Assembly: GCA_054661495.1 (NCBI GenBank)
Contig: BAAFSQ010000085.1
Location: 1-37,010 of the forward strand
Length of the DNA: 37,010 bases
Origin: Zygophlyctis sp. KS116
Taxonomy: Eukaryota; Chytridiomycota
Direction of reading: 5' to 3'
The position numbers were made by a program, and so were the translations under genes. The notes under the pieces are model-generated. The model searched no databases and was not told the DNA's origin. It saw nothing but the letters and a program-made list of their open reading frames with translations. Below, piece after piece: positions 1-11,036 of this stretch. How positions within the stretch are numbered: the first letter of the stretch is position 1; the number at the start of each line of letters is the position of its first letter.

Positions 1-48
1 TCTATTCTTGGAATATTACGGACCATGGGATATAAAACAGTCATATAG
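1..48 (+). CDS. possible 3' end of an upstream plus-strand gene
   Basis: The first 48 bases read open in frame 1 and end at a TAG at 46-48, giving 15 residues before the stop (SILGILRTMGYKTVI). This would be the tail of a gene lying to the left, convergent with the casein kinase gene whose stop is at 105. There is too little sequence to recognise a family, and a 15-codon open stretch can occur by chance, so this is only a suggestion based on how tightly genes are packed elsewhere here. Confidence 0.2.
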   Translation, partial: SILGILRTMGYKTVI

Positions 49-104
49 AGAAGAAGAATGTCAATAATAGCAAGATAATATAGAATTTATTTTCAAATTA
101 TCAT

Positions 105-1622
105 CTAGTAAACATCACTATCATTACGACCACACCATCTAAATAACTTTTTCCACCACTTCTTCTTTCTAGCTGCTATATGATGTGCTCTTGCAGGCGA
201 TTGCTCATTGGGGTATTTTCCTTGGGTATTTGGAGAGGAAAAGTCCGAAATTCTTTGATTACGATCGAACCCACCTTGACTACGACCTTGAGAGCTGGAT
301 ATCATCTCACGCCTTGGAGATACATGCTGGCTAGAAGCAGCTACCTGAGAATTCCCATCCATCATTGCTGAATTCGATGGATGTGCTGAATTCATATGAT
401 TTGCCGCAACAGACGAATTCACCCCAATAGTGGCGGCAGAAACTCCTTTATCTTTTGAATTTTCTAAACGAAGACGGTCCCTCTCCTTGCGCTGATTGTC
501 CATAGCAATCATCCAATCAAAAACTCCATCATCTGTAGCATTGGATTTTAAGAGAACTTAAATTATTCACCCATTTACTTACCTTTATCCATCAGCCCTC
601 TGCAGTAATCATAATCAGGCTCTTCTTCAAACTTCAGGTTCCTAGAATATTCTAAATAAGTACCAAATTCTTCAATTAAATAGCAAAAATTACCAGGAAA
701 TCCATCACACAATTCTTTAATATTGACATTTTGCTTCTTCTCTCCAATTTTTTCATACTTTTGCTTATTTGTAGCTGCTTTTAGTCCTTGCCAAGGCAAA
801 CTTCCTCTTAAAAAGTACATGAAAACATGCCCTAGCGCTTCTAAATCATCTCGCCTAGATTGTTCTCTTCCTAAATGAGTATTAATTGACATATATCGTG
901 CAGTTCCTGATAGTGATTTTTTTTCACGATAAGGTATATGGATATGAGTTTTTGGATCTCTGTATTGCTTAGCCATTCCAAAGTCTACGATATAAATTTG
1001 AGACGCTGGATGTGGTCTAAAAGGTAAATGATTAATCAAAATCCCATTTGGATCAGAAGAATTTGCTGGTTCCAACTCATTAGCCTTTGGGATTCTTCCA
1101 ATTAAAAAATTATCTGGTTTGATATCTCTATAAATCAAGTTATGATCATGAATTGTCTGTATTCTTGAAATCTAACTAGATTACAAAAATAAAAATTACC
1201 ATTTGTTTAGCAACCATACAAGTAGTTTTAATACTAAATTTCCTTCCACACAGATCAAACATATCTTCCAAACTTGGACCTAGTAAATCGATGCATAATA
1301 TATTATGTAAACCTTCCTGCCCAAAATAATGCGCAATCGGAATACCGGCTAAAATTAAATAAAAAATCTTACGGGAATCTTGTAATATTTTGTATGTTCT
1401 ATACTCATCGCGCAACTGTGGAGCATCTGATTTTCTTGGTTCGAACTTTATTGCGACCGGGGAATTATTTAACAGATTAAGGCCCTCATATATAACTCCA
1501 AAGCTCCCTTCTCCAATCTTTCTTCCAACTCTATAATGTACCCCAACTACATTTGGCGATGTAGTTTTTTTGTCTGCGGACGTGAGATTGGAGTTTGTGT
1601 TGATTGGCGGCAGATGTGACAT
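105..1622 (-). CDS. YCK1: casein kinase 1, Yck1/2-type, membrane-anchored
   Basis: Ser/Thr protein kinase of the CK1 family, 479 aa from four exons: 1622-1373, 1348-1200, 1171-583 and 556-105. Introns are 24, 28 and 26 nt. Visible motifs are the Gly loop GEGSFG (37-42), the VAIK lysine (59), RDIKPDN with catalytic Asp149, and DFG at 196-198. The long match around [20 protein letters not shown] is what separates CK1, and yeast Yck1/2 in particular, from other kinases. An insert of roughly 25 residues lies between the catalytic loop and DFG. The C-terminal tail is Ser/Asn/Gln-rich and ends in a basic-aromatic segment ([15 protein letters not shown]) with one Cys. Yeast Yck1/2 are palmitoylated at a C-terminal CC, so plasma-membrane anchoring is inferred. 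The first intron is a multiple of three without a stop, so unspliced translation would wrongly add 8 residues at the SPGIP motif. It is divergent from the ABC transporter, with 74 bp between start codons. Confidence 0.93.
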
Positions 1623-1696
1623 TACGCGTTTATTTTTTTTAGACGACGCGAACAGAGCGCTGCAAAAGTATTTGTTGGTGTCGTTTCTCTTGTCTC

Positions 1697-4288
1697 ATGA
1701 ATGCATCCCTCATCATTCTCATTATTTTAAACTATGTCTCTCTTATTCTACATTTTCTCAGTCATCATCCTGAACATGACCCATTAATGCAAAATAGATT
1801 GAAAATCAGATTTATCATGCCATTATCTATAATGTTACTGATCATGAATGCTATAGCTAAAATTACAAGCGATATATTCAAAAAAGAATATGATTTAATC
1901 ATTGCGGATTTTCCATGTTTGTTACTTTGGTTATCTGTTTTAACTGATTACACGAGACAATGGAATGTCGCTAATTGTAAGATTGCACATGGAAAATCAA
2001 TAAGAGTCATGGTGGTTCAATTATTGGGTTTTATAATTGAGGCTTTTTACTTGTCTCAACGAAATGATTTAATTCTTTGGCTTCATCAGCTTCAGGCAGT
2101 GCTATTGCTAGTAGTAGTTGTAAGTCTTACTGATCAACGAAGGATACTCTTTGAATGGGAAGATTATAGTATCGAGGAGAGATATAGGTACGAAAACATA
2201 ATCTAAGTAATAGTCCACCAAGAAAATTTAATGAATTTTCTCGCCATTTTTTCAAACTTATCCCTTTTATTTGGCCAAAAAGTAATGATGGTGGTAATTC
2301 AGAATTCTTAATTGTAAGAGGCGATCAAGTTGAAATTTAATCTAGTTACATGCTTCTTTACGATGATATTGGGGCGTCTGGTGAATTTGCTCGTGCCAAT
2401 CATGTATAAGAATGTGGTGGATAGCTTAGGAGGGCTTAGTAGCCAAGATATCTCTCAAGGCACAATTCCTTGGAAAGAATTGACAATTTTTGTAGGCATT
2501 CGATTTCTAGCTGGAAGCTCAGGGATAATTCAAAGTTTACAGTCCTTTCTTTGGGTTCCACTCGGCCAATATACAACACGAAAGGTTTCTATTCAAATGC
2601 TGGATCATTTACTAAAGTAATATTATATCACCTCTAATTTTAGCTTATCATTAAGATTTCAGTATGTTTTAATTTCATATAAAATTCAGCCTAGGTAGGA
2701 AAACCGGGGAAATATTGCGAGTACAAGATCGTGGAGTTGCTTCCATCGTATCTTTGCTTTCTGCGATTATTTTTAATATAATACCAACTTTAGCAGGTAT
2801 GCCAAGATTTCAAATCATAATCAAAGATATTGGAATCGCTTGTTTTTATTTCACAACTCAATTTGATATTTTCTTTGGTATATAATACTCGATTTATCTT
2901 AGGGGGACTTGTGTTTTTAACTATGATTATGTACTTAGGCTGTACAATCGTTCTTACGGAATGGAGGATAAAATATAGAAAGAGAGCGAATGAACTGGAT
3001 AATGATATGGAAGCGAAGGCCGTTGACTCTCTTTTGAATTTTGAGACTGTCAAATATTACTGTGCAGAAGCGTTTGAAGTCTCTAGATATGAAGAAGGTA
3101 AATATTATTTTTGATTTTTTTAGCGGTGAAGCGCTATCATTCAGCTGATCTCTTTTCAAACATTACTTTATGGGTTTTAGATGTGGTTCAGAATGTTATT
3201 ATTCAATCAGGTCTATTTGTTGGGTGTGTTTTATGTGCTAAACGCATTGTGATTGATAAAACTATGACTGTCGGAGACTTTGTACTCTATCTTGCTTACC
3301 TGATCCAACTCTATGGTCCATTAAATTGGTTTGGAAACTATTACCGTGTTATTCAAGTATTTTAGACTGGCTGATTGATAGAAAAACTTTGTTGATATGG
3401 AGAAGATGCTTGATCTATTCAAAGAGCCTTTAGAGATAAAAGATACACCTAATTCCATCCCACTTAAAGTAACAAGAGGGCTGATTGAATTCAGTAATTT
3501 TACAAGAATTAAGTAAAATTAGAAAATGTTGGATTTCAGTATGATCCTCGCCGTGAAACCGTTTCTCATATCTCATTTAAAATAGAGCCAGGAACCACTA
3601 CAGCTTTTGTTGGACCTTCTGGAGGAGGAAAGACCACGATCGGACGATTATTATTTAGATTTTATGATGTCCAAGAGGGCTCGATTTCCATAGATGGAAT
3701 TGACATTAGGCAAGTTTCCCAAAGGTCTTTGCGGGAAGCGATCGGTAAATGCGAATTATTTCTTATTTTCAAGGTGTTGTACCTCAAGACACTGTTCTTT
3801 TTAATGATTCTATTAGATATAATATTTTATATGCTAAACCGACTGCAACTGAAGCTGAATTAATTTCCGCTACTAAAGCTGCCCAGGTAATCAATATTAG
3901 CCCAATTATTTTTTAGATTCATGATCGAATATTATCATTTCCAGATGGATACGACACTCAAGTCGGAGAAAGAGGATTAAGATTAAGTGGAGGAGAGAAG
4001 CAGCGAGTAGCTATTGCAAGAACATTACTCAAAGATCCCAGAATTCTTCTTCTTGATGAAGCAACTTCAGCATTAGATAATAGTGCTGAAGCATCTCTTC
4101 AAAAAGCATTATTAGACAAACCAAGAACAACAATCATAATTGCCCATAGATTGTCAACAATTGTCAATGCAGAGCAAATTCTTGTACTTTTAAATGGAAG
4201 TATTGTAGAGCGTGGAAATCATTTGGATCTTTTACATGCAAAGGGCGAATATTATCGTTTATGGATGAAGCAATTGACTGATAATTAA
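1697..4288 (+). CDS. ABCB6: ABC half-transporter, ABCB6/HMT1 type
   Basis: Half-size ABC exporter of the ABCB6/HMT1/ATM1 group, 763 aa in twelve exons: 1697-2187, 2214-2293, 2319-2616, 2644-2661, 2690-2796, 2827-2877, 2903-3097, 3124-3356, 3382-3493, 3523-3744, 3774-3886 and 3917-4288. An N-terminal hydrophobic block (about 1-150, 3-4 membrane segments) precedes the standard six-helix domain; that extra block and the [13 protein letters not shown] segment favour ABCB6/HMT1 over ATM1. ATPase motifs are complete: Walker [10 protein letters not shown] (559-567), signature LSGGEKQR (663-670), Walker B LLLDE (Asp687, Glu688) and the H-loop His about 717. Relatives move porphyrins or thiol-bound metals across vacuolar or mitochondrial-type membranes; the substrate here is unknown. 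Exon 4 is an 18-nt microexon that restores the conserved LSLRFHLxRKTGE stretch. The stop codon overlaps that of the convergent gene. Confidence 0.93.
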
Positions 4289-4687
4289 TCAGTTTTTTTT
4301 ATTTTATTGAATCCTGTGATAGATTTGATTCTATTCGCTTGATTGGCAATAAATGACTTGAAATATGTTTTCTGACCAAAGATTGTTCCAATTACGTAAA
4401 GCAAAGTATAATAAATAGGGATTGTGATGATTACTGAAAACAGCCGATACATCCACGGACCATTATAATATGAGCCTTATCATTATCATGCAATTCTTAC
4501 CATCAATCATTAGTAGATTGGCCATTAGATATTTAGTAATCTTTGACGTGTTCGTTCCAGTAATCCCAAAGACCAGAAATCTCACTACATGATGCAGCTT
4601 TAGACTGAATTCTGGTTTCTCTATGGTTGACTGTCGATCCTTTACCAGAATATCGTATTCTGCAGATACTCTAATCGGGACTCCCAT
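4285..4687 (-). CDS. DUF6787-like small membrane protein
   Basis: Protein of 125 aa in two exons, 4687-4501 and 4475-4285, joined across a 25-nt intron. The spliced product carries [10 protein letters not shown], then [10 protein letters not shown], then a hydrophobic stretch [18 protein letters not shown] recognise this layout (FGITG..., GPWxYR, hydrophobic segment, GTxFGRxxYF) as the DUF6787 family of small eukaryotic membrane proteins; the function of the family is not established to my knowledge. The recognition is from memory and would benefit from a profile search. The final TAA (4287-4285) overlaps the ABC transporter's TAA (4286-4288) on the other strand. Confidence 0.7.
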
Positions 4688-4747
4688 TTTTCCTCGCGAT
4701 CCGGAATATTTCAGTCTGACTAATGATGATGAATTGTGGGCATATGA

Positions 4748-4814
4748 GAAAAGTGTGTCTGGACATTAGAAAAAGTGTGTCCGGACATTAGAAAAAGTAT
4801 GTCCGAACAATTTA
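4748..4814. repeat. three imperfect 21-24 bp tandem repeats in a divergent promoter
   Basis: Three head-to-tail copies, 4748-4768, 4769-4790 and 4791-4814, each read gaaaaagtgtgtccggacat plus a short A/T tail, with copy-specific changes (tctgga, tccgga, tccgaa). They sit 72 bp before the RNA polymerase I subunit start and 60 bp from the start of the divergent DUF6787 gene, inside the 199-bp gap. The middle copy contains a perfect TCCGGA palindrome. This could be an activator-binding array or simple repeat slippage; the sequence alone cannot decide. Confidence 0.75.
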
Positions 4815-4886
4815 GAAATGTCAAGGTTCTTCCTAAGGGTTCAAATGCAAATTATTTTCAATGTGTAGGGTTTAAAAAAGCTTAAA

Positions 4887-7800
4887 ATGGGATCTTTCAG
4901 CACACTCAAACGGCAAGATCAAGCATGCAACCCATCATCGGCAGAACCGCATTATCCAAAACTAGCTGCTTTGAGTGCCCCTCATGTTGAATCATTCAAC
5001 TCAATCTTTGATCTCAGTCCAGGGCTTTTGGAAAAGGCCATTCAAGATATTGGAATGATCACAGTGTTCGATGGCACACAGGATTCAACTGCTCCAAATA
5101 AACTTGAATGTAAGAAATTGAAATTAAAAAATAGTATGGATCTCTGGATTGACTGTGGGGAAACCCGCCCTAGAATCAGCCGGTGGATTGAATGATATAC
5201 TGTCTCCGGCAGAATGCAGAGGAAGGGGGATTTCCTATAAAGCTAAAATGCAGGCTAAATTGAATTGGAGAGTGAATGGGGCAGGGATTCAGATGGAAGT
5301 CCGCAACTTTGGTAGTTTACCAATCATGGTTAGAAGTAATCGTTGTCATCTTTTCAAAAAATCTCCCAAAGAACTCATTCAAATGCATGAAGATCCAGAT
5401 GAATTTGGTGGATATTTTCTGTGTAATGGTATCGAAAGACTAATTAGGCTTTTGATTGTTCCAAGGAGAAATTACCCAACTGCAATAGTTAGGCCTTCTT
5501 TTGCTAATAGAGGTCCCACATTTTCACATTTTGGAGTCTCTATTAGGTCAGTCAGGCCAGATCAGACTTCTCAGACTTTAACTTTGCATTATTGTACCGA
5601 TGGTGAAGTGAATCTAAGGTTTTCTTATAAGAAAAGTGAATATATGGTGCCTATGCTTTTGATACTATTCTCTTTAACAGAAACTAATGACAAGGAGATT
5701 TTTAAACGATTAACAATGGGAAATGCATCAAACACATTTTTAACTGATCGAATTGAACTATTATTGCGTTCTTTCAAAAGATATTCATTATATACAAAGG
5801 ATCAATGTCTAGAGTATTTAGGCACTAGATTTGCAGTGATGCTTGATTCTCCAGATGATATGTTGGCACTAGATGTTGGTCTTGAATTTTTGAAAAAAGT
5901 TATTCTTGTACATCTAAATGATTACAAGGCAAAATCAGATATGTTAATGTAAGAGATTTAATTTTTTTATTAAAAAGACATATGACTCAAAAACTCTACT
6001 CTCTAGTTGCCGGGGAATGCTGTGCGGATAATCCAGATTCTCCTCAATTACAAGAAATACTTCTACCAGGACATCTATATGCTTCAATTATAAAAGAAAA
6101 AGTTTTAGATTATTTGGTTGCCATCAAAACTCAAATTAGAACGGATATGCGTCGTCAACCTCATACTGTAAACTTTTTTGATAAAAAGTATTTGCTCAAG
6201 GTACTGTCTAAGCTGGGAGGGACAGCTGACATTGGAAAGAAGTTGGAATATTTCCTTGCTACGGGAAATTTGATTAGTAATACCGGATTAGATTTACAGC
6301 AGGTGGGCAATTAAATTCTAATTTCTAGACTTCAGGATATACAATTGTCGCTGAAAAGCTTAATTTTTATCGATATATTGCTCATTTTCGCTCTATTCAT
6401 CGTGGGTCTTTTTTTGCAGAATTAAAGACTACAACCGTACGAAAGTTACTTCCAGAATCTTGGGGATTTCTTTGTCCCGTCCACACGCCTGATGGATCTC
6501 CCTGCGGTCTTTTAAATCATCTATCACATACATGCCAGGTAATCACCCAAAGAGTAGATTCATCTCATGTTCCAACATTTTTGGCCTCACTGGGTGTGAA
6601 TCAAATGATTGGTCTTGGCGTTCAGAACCCAGAAGCAAATTTGTCTAACGATACAGGGAATGCTTTATCAGTTGTGTTAGATGGAAAAGTTATAGGCTAT
6701 TGCTCTCCTGCAAAAGCTAAAGAAATAGCGGATATCTTACGATATTGCAAAGTCGAGGAGAAGCATAATGTACGTTTTAGGCAATTTAACAATTAAGATT
6801 CCTCTAGAGTTAGAAATAGGGTATGTTGCTCCCTCTAAAGGTGGACAATATCCAGGATTATATTTATTTAGCAAGTTTGCTCGAATGATGAGGCCTGTGA
6901 GGCATTTGGCCACCGGAAAACCAGATCTAGTCGGACCTTTTGAACAGGTGTATATGGACATCGCCTGTTTAGATCAAGATATTGTTCCAGGAATAACAAC
7001 TCATCAAGAGGTCCTACCAACAAATATTTTAAGTGTTGTTGCCAATCTTACACCATTTTCTGATTATAATCAGAGTCCTAGAAATATGTATCAGTGTCAG
7101 GTATATTATCGATATATTCAGTAACTAATAGATGGGTAAACAGAGTATGGGTACGCCTGTGCAAAATTTCCCTTATAGAACCGACAACAAACTTTATCGG
7201 CTTCAAACTGGCCAAACCCCAGTAGTCAGACCAAAGGTTCACGATGATTATGGTGTTGATGGATATCCAAATGGAATGAATGCCGTTGTGTGTGTTATTT
7301 CATACACTGGTTATGACATGGAAGATGCCTCAATTATTAACAAATCATCTCATGAGAGAGGATATGGTTATGGCACCGTATATAAAGGAGAATGGATAGA
7401 TTTATCAATTCACAAACGTAAAGGGGAGGGTATATCTCATTACTTTGGCTTTACTTCACCTCAGTCTTTAGATACTAAATTTGCTGAAAAATCATGGGAA
7501 AAGGCTAAAGAAAAACTAGACAGGGATGGCCTGCCTAAAGTTGGAGCCAGATTGAATACTGGAGATCCCATGTACGCATATGTTGATGATGTAACTGGAA
7601 TTGTTAAAGTTGTACCTTACAAGGGAATGGAAATGGCATATGTTGATCAAGTACTTTTGATTGGTAATTTTAATTTTTTTAAACCATAGGAGGAGATTCT
7701 GAGACTGAGCCATTACAAAAAATACACTTAAAACTTCGCATTCCAAGGCCACCGATTATTGGAGATAAATTTTCTTCTCGCCATGGACAAAAGGGTGTTA

Positions 7801-8556
7801 TATCTCAAAAATGGCCCACAGTAGACATGCCATTTTCAGAGTCTGGAATAGTTCCTGATGTCATTATAAATCCTCATGCTTTCCCTTCAAGAATGACGAT
7901 TGGTATGTTTATTGAATCCTTGGCAGGAAAATCCGGATCTCTTCAAGGACAATCAAAAGATTCAACTCCATTTCAATTTGATGAAGATGATTCCCCGTCT
8001 GAACATTTTGGTAAAGAGCTGGCTGCAGCAGGATTTAATTATTATGGTAATGAGCCCATGTACAGTGGTGTAACTGGACAAGAATTCAAGGCTGATATTT
8101 ATTTAGGAGTATTTATTTTTTCTAATTTAATTCTAGATTGTTTACTATCAACGTTTACGTCATATGGTATCTGATAAATACCAGGTAAGAACCACTGGAC
8201 CTGTTCATAATCTTACTCAGCAACCCATCAAGGGCCGAAAGCGTGCTGGTGGTATTAGATTTGGAGAAATGGAACGAGATTCTCTATTAGCACATGGTGT
8301 ATCTTTCCTCCTTCAAGATCGTCTAATGAATTGTTCTGATTATTCTAGATGTCACGTTTGCTCCTATTGCGGATCAATTTTAAGTACTTTTGCTCGTGTT
8401 GTTTCAACTTCCGAGACTACATCTTCCATCATTACTTGTCAGTTATGTAATGCAACAGATGGCATCAGAACCATAGCAATACCGTTTGTTTTTAGATATT
8501 TATGCACAGAGTTAGTGTCGATGAATGTGCGATTAAAATTATCAATAACAGCCTGA
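4887..8556 (+). CDS. RPA2: DNA-directed RNA polymerase I second-largest subunit
   Basis: Beta-like subunit (RPA135/POLR1B) of RNA polymerase I, which makes the large rRNA precursor in the nucleolus. 1158 aa, normal for the family, from eight exons: 4887-5109, 5135-5948, 5978-6302, 6329-6769, 6798-7100, 7132-7663, 7690-8108 and 8137-8556. Pol I is chosen over Pol II/III because of the N-terminus (ALSAPHVESFNSIFD), VRPDQTSQTLTLHY and VRKLLPESWGFLCPVHTPDG. The hybrid-binding block has SKGGQYPG, ARMMRPVRHL, GYDMEDASIINKSS and the GDKFSSRHGQKG clamp-side motif. The C-terminal block has KYQVRTTGPVHNLTQQP and a zinc ribbon with CSYCGS and CQLC pairs. The ATG at 4887 gives the family's usual start. 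Introns are 25-31 nt; several contain stops, which is why the reading frame looks broken without splicing. Confidence 0.96.
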
Positions 8557-8669
8557 AATTTAAGTTTTAATAGTCTTGACAATCAAAATGAATGAGTGAT
8601 CTGTTTAGCGCTCAACTTGAGAGTTGCATGTTTATTGGAACATAACACGCTGGTAAAGATAATTTTTGA

Positions 8670-9623
8670 ATGAATCAGCTCAGGGAATGGTATTTTGAGA
8701 TTCCAGTCATTACTAGAGCCTATGTGACTGGAATTCTACTGATGACTGCAGCGATTGTAAGAATACATTTACTAATTCCAGCAAATGAAGTATATAAGTC
8801 CACTCCAAATCTATTTCAGCTGGTCTTCCATACTTGAGCGCGGACAGTATTGGAGACTCGTCAGCTCTTTTCTATACTTTGGAAATCTATCATTCGACTT
8901 GCTCTTTCACTTGTTTTTCTTGTAATATTAAAGCTATAAAGCATATAGAATGCGATACTCACGAATGACGGAAGAAGGCGCTTATCGAGGAAGACCTTGG
9001 GATTATCTTTGGATGCTTTTTCTAGGATGTAGCTCAATGATTGTAAGTCTTAATTAAATTTACATAAAGGCTAGTTGTGCTATATTTGATCGAAAAAAGA
9101 GAGAAATTCCATTCTTGTCTACGTAAGTAAATATTATTTTATACATAGATCATTAAACTTCATGTTGGTATATGTATGGTCTAGAAGAAATCCATTTGTA
9201 AGAATGAATTTTTTAGGATTCTTAAATTTCAATGCACCTTATTTACCATGGGTTCTAATGGCTTTTAATGTTTTCATAAATAATCATTGGCCTTGGTCTG
9301 ATATTCAAGGACTTATTATTGGACATATATTTTACTTTTTAGAAGATGTTTATCCGAGAATGCCAAGTTCAGGAGGAAGAAAGTTGCTAGAAGCTCCGCG
9401 GTTTCTCAAACATTTCTTTCAAACAAGAGATAGAGCAGATGCGGCACTTCCAAATGCAGATTTTATTCCACAAGAAGTTCCTAATGCTATTCAAGACGCA
9501 ATTCCAGAAGCTAGGAATTTACAAAGAGAACAAGTTCCTGAAGAGCAACTAACACAAGGAGATCGACAAGATGATAGAGAAGGAATTCTTAGACAACGAG
9601 TTGCACATTCAGGCAGTGAATAA
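8670..9623 (+). CDS. derlin (ER-associated degradation, pseudorhomboid)
   Basis: Derlin-family membrane protein of 282 aa from five exons: 8670-8756, 8782-8921, 8949-9042, 9070-9122 and 9149-9623. An in-frame TGA directly before the ATG fixes the start. Diagnostic features are WYFEIPVITRAY at the N-terminus, the WR motif (Trp53-Arg54, in GQYWRLVSSF), EEGAYRGRPWDY, and NAPYLPWVL in the helix where active rhomboids carry the catalytic Ser. Derlins are inactive rhomboids that help retrotranslocate misfolded proteins from the ER to Cdc48/p97. The cytosolic tail after about residue 205 is charged and Gln/Glu-rich, and I see no clear p97-binding SHP box. It starts 113 bp after the Pol I subunit on the same strand and ends 16 bp before the next gene. 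Confidence 0.92.
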
Positions 9624-9639
9624 ACCAAAACCTTGAAAA

Positions 9640-10965
9640 ATGTCTTTTGAGTCAAAGTATCTGCAAATGCTGGAAGAGAAGACAGAACTCTTTCGGGCCA
9701 TCCAGACTAAAAAGGAAATCTTAAAATCATTAGAAAAAGAAATTTCTGAATTGCGATCGCAGGGCCAACAGCCAGATAAAATGATTATAGACGGCGGAGT
9801 TTCTTTGCCGAAAAGAGATCAGCAAAGGCACCGACCACTCATACAACAGGAATTTGAAGAGATTGGGATAGATCAGGATGAGTTGGTGCCTTGGACAACA
9901 ATTTTAAAGGAAACGCATGGAGCAGGCACATTGTCGTCAATGACTAAACCACAGAAAGATCGTGTTGATGATGCAGTGTATGAATTCTTGGCATTGCATA
10001 TGCATCCTAATGATGTAAAATCTTGTAATATTTCAATGGGGAAAAAACAAATCGCAGCATTACCGCCATCAATGACTGATGGTTTTGAGAATTGGCTAGG
10101 TAAGAGTATTGGATCTTATAGTTGTAGATGAACAAATAGATTCTGGGATGTTGGATAAGGCTAATTTAAATGATCGAAAAAAGAAAAAAGGTATACAGTC
10201 TAATTTTTTAGTTTAGGCGACTCTCCCTCTAGTGATCATTATCGAATTCTACCATGGATTGAAATAATTCAGAATGAATTTCCAGATTTTGAAGTTGATG
10301 ATATCAAACTCTTTACTCCATTTATAAGACAGTTTTTGAAGGTACTAGTTTTCCCTTTAATTTCAGCAAAATGATTCAAATATAGAGTTTATACACTCAT
10401 CAAGTGGCGATAGATGCCTTGGAATACCTTTAGAATTAACTAATGAATTTATTTTACAATTTCAGCAAACATTTTCTGGACTAGTTGATAAATCAAATTT
10501 GGAAATACCAGTAGATTTTTTGGATATTACAAACATCATGGATGATTCTCCTACTGAAAATACTCCTCAAGTTAATTTTCTTAATGTAAAGAATACTCGT
10601 AAAAAAAGTATGAGAGCAGAAGAAGTTTATAAAGATTTGGGAGATTCGGAAATGGTGAAATTTAATGTGTAAATTTCCTTTATTTCAACAATAGAATCTT
10701 GAAAATGTTGATGCCATCGTATAATTCAACAAATAAACTTGTTCGAAAAGAAATCAAAGAATCTGTTAAAGGGTATTTACTCTCTAAACTGGGAACTGAA
10801 ACAAGACTTAATCAGTGTATAATGACGGGATCAAGCAATGGAAATCCTTTTACGACTTTTGGGATACCTCGAGACATTTATTATGATTTTAGAACTTGGG
10901 CAATAAAGGAACTTCGTAGGCGATTTGGTAAATCACAAGTCGGCCCTCAATCGTGGGAAGAATGA
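9640..10965 (+). CDS. conserved-looking protein with N-terminal coiled coil, unknown function
   Basis: I do not recognise this 406-aa product. Exons are 9640-10099, 10128-10190, 10217-10341, 10367-10668 and 10695-10965. All introns keep frame and have the local size (about 28, 26, 25, 26 nt). The first acceptor is ambiguous: AGs at 10121, 10127 and 10139 all keep frame, and 10127 was chosen because it gives a typical 28-nt intron. Visible parts are a Lys/Glu coiled coil (about 5-42), an acidic middle with PWIEIIQNEFPDFEVDDIK, a basic KNTRKKSMRAEEVYKD segment, and a Lys/Arg-rich C-terminal region ending with a tryptophan-containing helix (FRTWAIKELRRRFG). It looks soluble, with no signal peptide or membrane segment. 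It could be a nuclear or complex-forming protein, but that is a guess. Confidence 0.75.
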
Positions 10966-11036
10966 TGCAACATTTAGACTGGTCTTTCTATCAAAGGCTG
11001 AAAATTTTTTGTTTCAAAGTTTTAAATATTTGCTAA

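Noticed and set aside
4718-4731. Possible C box (atgatgatga) of another snoRNA in the Pol I promoter
   Set aside because: No CTGA D box or closing stem in the 150 bases downstream.
6541-6562. Additional intron in the Pol I gene starting at CAG|GTAATC
   Set aside because: The frame runs through without a stop, the surrounding protein needs no removal, and the nearest AGs would give a frame-breaking intron under 20 nt.
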